Assembly (NCBI GenBank): GCA_963556495.2
Contig: OY747712.1
Location: forward strand, 17,324,735-17,388,734
From: Valencia hispanica
Taxonomy: Eukaryota > Chordata > Actinopteri > Cyprinodontiformes > Valenciidae
Direction of reading: 5' to 3'
Length of the DNA stretch: 64,000 nucleotides
This document shows, in pieces, positions 58,332 to 64,000 of this stretch. Each line of letters starts with the position of its first letter. Within the stretch, counting starts at the first letter, position 1. The notes under the pieces were generated by a model. That model had not been told where the DNA came from. It ran no database searches and was given only the letters and a program-made list of their open reading frames with translations. A program made the translations under genes and the position numbers.

Positions 58332-59204
58332 GTTAAATAATTGGGTTTTTGTACAAAGACCGGCTTTGAATGCTTTGATTCTTGGTTTTGAATTTTACAA
58401 TATATGCCTGATCAAAGTATTAACTCTTGAGATTGTCCCCTTATAATCGTTTTCCATTTTGTTTTTGCACATAACAACAGGAAGGTTTGATTTATGTTAA
58501 TCAGAAATGCTTCTAATGAGTTTTTAATGTGCTTTTCTGTGTAAAAAGGTTTCATCTATTATTGCTTTAGTATTTTCTCAGACTGAAAAAAGTGAGTATA
58601 TTTATTTAGAAAGAAAACATCCCACATACACAAATAATTATTTTTTTAAATAACAATCACACTAACAATTCCTAAAATATAAATGCAACTAAAGCATTTT
58701 GCCCTCCATATTGGCTCTTAATAACTTCAAACACATAAACTCTCAGCAGTTCTTCAGCATGTTTATCTGCTTTTAACGTCAACAATGGAATGAAGCTAAT
58801 TGAACAAGGGATTATTTTCTAACTTTTACGTAACTATTTAATTGGGCTTCCCATTCTCCCAAGATATAGAACAGATTCAATTGGACTTATTCAATTAAAG
58901 TTTCTTGTAAAAGGTTGATTTTATGCTCTAAATTTTTAACAAAGAAATAACATTTCGCATTAAAAACTTCACATTTATAATGTGTATTAAAAAAAGGTTT
59001 CATCATTATTTATAAAGTGCTTTCACAAGCCAAAGCTAAAACAAAGTGCTGTAGATCAAGGGGGAAGTATCATCTAACAATAAATACAATCTAAGAGTTG
59101 ATATACAATTTAGTAATGCTAAACCAATTCATGCAAAAAAGAAAAGTTTAAAATAAGCATAGCAACATAAAAGCAATATAAAACTTGAAATCAAGACTCA
59201 CTTT

Positions 59205-60740
59205 GGGTTGAAAGCCAATGCCCTTTTTAACGGCATTTTAGACATCAAACCCTGGATGACAGAAAACTTTCTCCAGCTCAACCAGGACAAACCTGAAGTC
59301 TTAGTCATCGGTCCTGAGGCTCAGAGAGAGAAACTTTTACCAAACTACAACCACTGTCTTTTAACCCTTTTTTACAAGTGAAGAACCTGGGTGTGATATT
59401 TGACTATGAGCTGACTTTATCCCTCAAATTAAAAACATTACTAAAATAGGTTTTTATCCTTTAAAGAACATTGCCAGAATCTACCCCATTTTCTCTCGGG
59501 ACAACACGGAAACACTGATGCATGCTTTTATCACCAGTAGAACTGATTACTGTAATGCCCTGCTTTCTGGTCTTCCCAAAAAGAGTATATCTGGTTTACA
59601 GCTTCTACAATAATCATCAGCACGTGTCCTGATGAAGACCAGGAGACGGGAGCACATTACTCCCGTCTTAGAATCACTGCATTGGCTCCCCGTATGTTTT
59701 AGGATTAGTTTTAAGATTCTTTTAATGGGAGGAGGCTCAGGGGAAGACCCAGGACACGCTGGAGGGACTATGTTTCTCGGCTGGCCTTGGAACGTCTTGG
59801 GATTCCTCCTGAGGAGCTGGAACAAGTGGCTGGGGAGAGAAAAGTTTGGGTCTCTTTGCTTAGGCTGCTGCCCCCGCGACCCGACCCCAGATAAGCGGAG
59901 GAAAATGGATGAATGGATGGATGGATTATTTTAATGGTTTTTAAGAGTCTTAATGGTCTTGGGCCTTCTTATCTTTCAGAACTGCTTTTACCGTATAAAC
60001 CTTCCCGGTCTCTGCGCTCCTGGTAGCCGTCTCTTTGTCATCATAAAAGTCAGGACTCTCAGTCATGGTGAGGCGTCTTTCCAGCTTTATGTCCCTCACC
60101 TTTGGAACAGGCTGCCAGAGGATCTCAGGGCCGCAAACAATGTTCATGTTTTTAAGAGCAGGCTCAAGACTTTTTAGCCTAGCTTTTAATTGATTTATTA
60201 TTTATTAATATCTCCTTAATTGCTCTGCATGTTTTACTTGATTAAATTTGATCAATGTTTTACACAAAATAATTCTAAACATTATCAGTGTTAAAATTTT
60301 ATTAAATCTCATATTTACCTACTCTTTATTTTAATTTCTTATTCTGTTATTTTAATCCTCCTTCCAGTGTTTCCTCTGTGGGAGCCCTCTGCCTCGGGAG
60401 TGGTGGTTCCTGGGTGCCTGGGTGCTCTCCAGGTAGTGCTTGGGTGGAGGTTGGGGCCTTAGCCTTCCCTTCGCTGGGCGCCCTGGGCCGGTGCCTTGGC
60501 TGTTGCTGTTGATCTGCTGCTGCTTATTCCGACGGCTAACCTGATGAAGTTTCCTTACTAGGCTCATCTCGGCCCAAGGTCCTTGTTTACTGAATGCTTT
60601 AAAGTGTGTGCGTGCATGGGAGATAGGTTGGGAGGAGGGGGGGGGCTATGTGGGGTCATTTTAATCTGTCAAGCACTTTGAGACGCTATTTTGTATGAAA
60701 AGTACTTTATAAATAAAGTTTGATTTGATTTGATTTAAGG
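59205..60740 (+). mobile_element. L2/Rex-like LINE 3' half, interrupted by a nested insertion
   Basis: A reverse transcriptase C-terminal part in the sense strand: DIKPWMTENFLQLNQDKPEV near 59,240, SGLPKKSISGLQ-type text near 59,570, EHITPVLESLHWLPVCFRIS near 59,650, then after an insertion SLNGLGPSYLSELLLPYK and HLWNRLPEDLRAANNVHVFK to about 60,177. The 3' UTR ends in TTGATTTGATTTGATTT repeats at about 60,718-60,736. Stops and frameshifts show it is dead. The exact clade is not certain. Confidence 0.8.
59729..59928 (+). mobile_element. Nested LINE 3'-tail insertion with 9-bp target duplication
   Basis: About 200 bases starting GAGGAGGCTCAGGGGAAGAC and ending in (GGAT)n-like ATGAATGGATGGATGGA, the 3' end of another fish LINE by recall. 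It is flanked by TTTTAATGG at 59,720-59,728 and 59,929-59,937. Removing it and one repeat copy rejoins the host LINE text FKILLM and VFKSLNGLG in frame. Confidence 0.85.
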
Positions 60741-60744
60741 GATG

Positions 60745-60892
60745 TAAAGAAATGTCTGAACCTCACTGCTAAACTGAAGCAAATCTTTATTTTTATTACC
60801 ACTGCAATAAAAAAGGAAGTTATGTTGAGGGTTTAAAAACAAACAAAACATATCTTTAACAGGGGAGCCAGTAAGTGTGGAGGGCACTGTAA
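60745..60892. mobile_element. Tc1-like end fragment (second family)
   Basis: The right end reads CATATCTTTAACAGGGGAGC, then AGTGTGGAGGGCACTGTA, the complement of the CAGTGCCCTCCA...ACCCCTG terminus also seen at 34,361. Only an arm is present. Confidence 0.6.
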
Positions 60893-62818
60893 ACAGTCCG
60901 TTCTTAGAGAAAAATACTGTTATTTACTAAATAGACAAAAGCATCTTAACCCCCCATTTGCAACTTTTTCAGAGCTTTCAGCCACATCTACCAGTCTGAT
61001 GCGTCAGGCCAGAGATTGCTCAGTTGTCATCATGATGGCTTAGTCATTTCTTAAAAGAAGGTCTGGTGATTTCACATTAGAGAGACAGCGCAATTTCTGT
61101 TTTTGTCTTTGCTCTCGTCATATGTCTGGTGGGGCTGTGCTGTCCTTGGGAAAAGTGATGCTATTTGTTTCCATGCATCACGAAGAAGTGGCCAAAATCT
61201 CAATCTGATGACAGTGTTTGAAATGCTTTCTGCTGTTACCATAGAGACTTTAAAGCACACCCAAAAGTTGGTAAGGGAGGTTTGTGTAGTATTGTGCGTA
61301 CTTTCAAGAGAAAAATCATTGAATGTGCAACATATACGCAATATAATAAATTCTGACATCCAGTCAGAAACCATTGACTTTCCAGCTGGAAATCAGACAT
61401 TAAGTAATCTTTCTGTTAATTTTTTCAACTATCAACCATGCTCAGTGAAATGGCTAATCACAATTAGCCTGTGCAAGATAATAATGCAATCGTCTTAATT
61501 TTTTTGTTTTCAGACAGCATCATGTTAGCTTAAGGAGAGCTGTATAGTACAGTTTATGAAAGATTTAATGAGATAAAAATCATGAAAGTGATTAACAGTT
61601 TTATGGATTCTATCTAAGGCAGTCAATTCTTACTTTCTGTTCATTTTTCTGACTTTAGTCTAAGAATTTACCCCCATAACTAACTTGTATCCTTTGGCCT
61701 ATCCCAATTGTGTAAGTGTCTGGAAACTCAGTTTGCTGCTCTTCTGTGGACGGATCTTAAGGAATGAGTCACTGAAATATTTGATGATCCTTTCAACTAG
61801 CTCTGGTATTTCGTCATGGAAACACCACTATTTAAACATGATAAAAACCCACCGACCTTAATATTGAGTTTCATTGAGTAACTAAAATCTACTTTAGCGA
61901 AATATTTAATGTATTGTACTCCATTCTTTCATAATCTCATCTGCCCTCATTGCTGCAAATGCCCCGTCTCCCTTTTAGCACAATTTCAAACATCCATGCA
62001 GACTGATGGCAAGTATGGTAGGGAAAAAGCTCAATCTGTGGGGAATTGCATACATATGTCTTGGTTTGTGTCTGTATCATACAAGTATCATCCATATGAA
62101 CAAGGACTTTGCTTAAAGTAAATGAATGTAAGTGAAGGATTGGTTGCTCTGAGCGTGGAGTAGCAGAGGCCTGCCGACTAGAATGAATCATATCTGAGGA
62201 CACGAGAACACAAGCAGAACATAAAGCTGGATTTAAGCGACAGGTTTTGTTTACACTTAAATGCTTCTATAGACCACACAGCATTGTGTACATTGGAATT
62301 AAGCAGAATCACATTTCCGATTTGATTGTGAGCTCGGGTCGGAACTGCACTGCAGAAATTCACACCTCTAATGGTGTTGCTGCTCTTTTGTGTCGGCACG
62401 CTGCTGTTATCTCTGCTGTGCAGAGCGAAGCTTAGTTTTGGCGCTAAAAATATTCAGTTCATGACAGCTAATAGTGTGCCCACATAATGCTCATTTGCAG
62501 CAGAGTAAATTGTTTTGACTGCAAGTTCTCTCCGTTTGTGGGGCTGCATTGTGTCGGGCAGAATTCTGTCTGTAGCATTTTTCAAAATGTTGTTTTGGAA
62601 ACCACACAAGCAACTGGTATCACTGTGGCTGGAGAAACAAACTTTATGCACTCTGTTTTATACCTCTGCAGAAGTTTAAATTACTCTCTTTCTGAATATC
62701 TGTATTTAATGTGGAAAAAGCCAGAAACAGCATCATTAGGAGGCAAAATGATTCATCTAAATGGGTAAGGAAACTTAAAACCATAGACCTGACTGATCTA
62801 CACCGCCGGTTTTTACAG
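60893..62818. other. Intergenic or upstream part of the LARP6-like gene
   Basis: The 5' exon(s) and promoter of the LARP6-like gene should lie here or farther upstream, but no exon could be supported. A frame at 62,487-62,768 ends at a GTAAGG but leaves an intron of only about 54 bases and the wrong phase. Confidence 0.35.
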
Positions 62819-63027
62819 TATACTGGATCGTGTGTTGTAGAAATGGTGCACAATCTAACCAAGATGCAGAAGACCATAAAACAGAGTTACTCTGCCTGAA
62901 AATTAAAGATCTCTTGGAGGAAATGTTCTCTGACCATCACCTGGCAGAGGACGGCTTCCTGCTAAAACACATGCAGAAGAACAAGCAGGGCTACGTCAGT
63001 CTCAAGCTTCTCACCTGTCTGAAAAAG
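62819..63027 (+). CDS. larp6: LARP6-like La-related protein, La motif exon
   Basis: The exon runs to KLLTCLKK in phase 0 before a GTAAAC donor. It contains a La motif core: MFSDHHLAEDGFLLKHMQKN, then KQGYVSLKLLTCLKK. This aligns with human LARP6 (FSDANLEKDAFLLKHV..NKLGYVSVKLLTSFKK by recall). LARP6 proteins bind structured RNA, classically the 5' stem-loop of type I collagen mRNAs. Three positions important in La motifs differ here: the Gln is Leu and the two aromatics before FSD are Glu and Met. The acidic EMFSD helix start and the Asp and Phe (EDGF) are kept. The 5' border is uncertain: the best acceptor is TTTTTACAG at 62,818, with an alternative TTGTAG at 62,840. The exons encoding the N-terminus and start codon were not identified. 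Whether it is the a or b paralogue, or a diverged relative, cannot be told here. Confidence 0.82.
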
Positions 63028-63127
63028 GTAAACGTGCTTCTCAGTTTTGTGTGCCCTCTGAGGCAGTTTGAATGGAAACAATGCAGTAAAAAGCAAACAA
63101 AGCTAAAATGTTAAATATTTGCCACAG

Positions 63128-64000
63128 ATAAAGGCCCTGACCACGAACTGGTACATGACTCTGGCGGCTGCCGACTGCTCAGACCTTCTGGAGCTGAACG
63201 ACGAATGCACTAAAGTTCGACGCAAAGAGCCTCTTCCTCAGTGGCTGATGAGCTCCCCCACCAGCCGACTCCTCCTCATCTGGAACGCTTCTGAGGAGCA
63301 GAGCGGAGACAACATAGCTGACTCAGGGCAACATTCGCTCCTACTGAGCGTCCTCCAGAAATTTGACACTCCAGGTGACGTTGTGTCAGTCTGGATCCTG
63401 CAACCTGGAGAGGAGCTTCCCAAAGAGCTGCAATGCTACGTCAAACGTCACAAAGAGCTCGGCCAGCTTTTGTGTGCTGTGATGAAGTTTAATAGTTTGG
63501 AGTCTGTTCGTAAGGCCTTCAATTCTATCAAAGAAGAAGGGAAGATTGATGGGAGGGGCCTGTGTGTGGTGCCATTGGGATGGCAATCAGTGCAGGGCAT
63601 CAAGTTTGAACCATCAGAGAAGAACAGAGGCGACGCCACATGTTCTATGGGAGATCCTCTGGAAATCTCTCCAATTTCGCTCCAGCACTTCTCTGAAGAA
63701 ACAAGAGAAGCACATCCTCCTCAAGCCTCACAGGATAAGTCCAGCTGCAGTCAAAAGTCATTGCAAGGATTAACTAAAAGGTACAACTGGACTGACTGGT
63801 GCTCTGGAGACCGCAATACAACGTTTTCACAGTGCCCTTGGGTACTGAAGCGAAAATCTGCAGCCAGTGCAGCAAAGCTGGAAAAGGCTGAGCACCTGAA
63901 TGCAACCGGCTTAATACTAAAAGTCCTGCGTCAGCCCTTTGGCCCCGATGATACTAAGGGTTTTCATGCCAGAAGGCAGAGATACGGCTTTCTTGTCTGA
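63128..64000 (+). CDS. larp6: LARP6-like La-related protein, last exon (RRM-like region and SUZ-C)
   Basis: After a 100-nt intron ending TTGCCACAG, 290 codons run to a TGA that is the last triplet of the window. The first residues, IKALTTNWYMTLAAADCSDL, continue the La module; LLELNDECTKVRRKEPLP matches LARP6 (VVLELNEDHRKVRRTTPVP by recall). SRLLLIWNASEEQ to about GLCVVPLGWQ is the RRM-like domain, with VVSVWILQPGEELPKEL matching the LARP6 RRM helix and strand. A low-complexity Ser/Gln-rich linker follows. The C-terminus, LILKVLRQPFGPDDTKGFHA, is the SUZ-C-like end (human VGVLRLPRGPDNTRGFHG). Domain order and intron position both fit LARP6. No frame break is seen. Upstream exons are missing, so the gene is partial. 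Confidence 0.9.
   Translation: MKALTTNWYMTLAAADCSDLLELNDECTKVRRKEPLPQWLMSSPTSRLLLIWNASEEQSGDNIADSGQHSLLLSVLQKFDTPGDVVSVWILQPGEELPKELQCYVKRHKELGQLLCAVMKFNSLESVRKAFNSIKEEGKIDGRGLCVVPLGWQSVQGIKFEPSEKNRGDATCSMGDPLEISPISLQHFSEETREAHPPQASQDKSSCSQKSLQGLTKRYNWTDWCSGDRNTTFSQCPWVLKRKSAASAAKLEKAEHLNATGLILKVLRQPFGPDDTKGFHARRQRYGFLV

Larger units (their letters stand above)
56613..58350 (+). other. ptprf: 3' UTR of the LAR-type phosphatase gene (approximate end)
   Basis: Non-coding sequence following the TAA stop, with no new splice-supported frame. Two AATAAA signals are visible, at 57,599-57,604 and 58,326-58,331. The second is followed by a GT-rich stretch (GGGTTTTTGTAC) and is the likelier distal poly(A) site, giving a UTR of roughly 1.7 kb. 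An early short form using the first signal is possible. The stretch contains AT-rich tracts near 57.82-57.90 kb and a C-run near 58.05 kb. The boundaries are inferred from signals only. Confidence 0.6.

Noticed and set aside
62748..62764. Short ATG-containing exon upstream of the La motif exon (ATG ATT CAT CTA AAT, then GTAAGG)
   Set aside because: The intron to the next acceptor would be only about 54 bases and the phase (two bases left) leads to a TAG in the next exon.
1..64000. CRISPR arrays, operons, prophage or bacterial defence systems
   Set aside because: No regularly spaced repeats or bacterial gene organisation; the window is vertebrate genomic DNA with spliced genes.

Overview
The window reads as genomic DNA of a ray-finned (teleost) fish. 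Its genes are split by long introns with GT/AG borders. The introns carry typical fish repeats: many Tc1-like fragments, a DIRS-type retrotransposon, L1 and L2/Rex-like LINE remains and a tRNA-derived SINE. There is no bacterial or phage-like organisation.

Gene 1 (11,456-56,612, + strand) is the 3' half of a LAR-type receptor protein tyrosine phosphatase. It is closest to PTPRF by my recall of the juxtamembrane and D1 sequence. Fourteen constitutive exons give 672 residues in one open frame, with phases agreeing at every junction: a transmembrane segment, juxtamembrane linker, wedge, catalytic domain D1 and pseudo-catalytic domain D2, then stop. D1 has KNRY, WPD and [11 protein letters not shown]2 has KNRL, WPE and [11 protein letters not shown] 12-nt microexon (13,695-13,706) is likely in the juxtamembrane region. 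The signal peptide, Ig and FN3 exons lie upstream of the window; no ectodomain exon was found in the first 11.4 kb. The 3' UTR probably ends near 58.35 kb.

Gene 2 (about 62,819-64,000, + strand) is the 3' part of a LARP6-like La-related RNA-binding protein: a La motif exon, a 100-nt intron, then a last exon with the RRM-like region and the C-terminal SUZ-C-like motif. Its stop codon is the last triplet of the window. The La motif lacks several residues normally used for RNA binding. The 5' exon(s) were not found.

Layout: 1-11.4 kb, intron with Tc1 relic, hAT-like element, SINE and a decayed DIRS element (about 5.75-8.5 kb). 11.4-24.2 kb, transmembrane and juxtamembrane exons separated by Tc1-filled introns. 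This includes a 965-bp Tc1 derivative with TA duplication and 213-bp inverted repeats, sitting inside a purine-rich minisatellite. 24.2-30.4 kb, intron with a 5'-truncated L1. 30.4-41.3 kb, D1. 43.0-56.6 kb, D2. 56.6-58.35 kb, 3' UTR. 58.35-62.8 kb, intergenic, with a LINE that itself carries a nested LINE tail. 62.8-64 kb, LARP6-like gene.

I see no evidence of an unknown multi-gene system. The best leads are the juxtamembrane microexon, a 33-nt splice-bounded cassette with a stop codon, the divergent La motif, and the datable nested transposon insertions.
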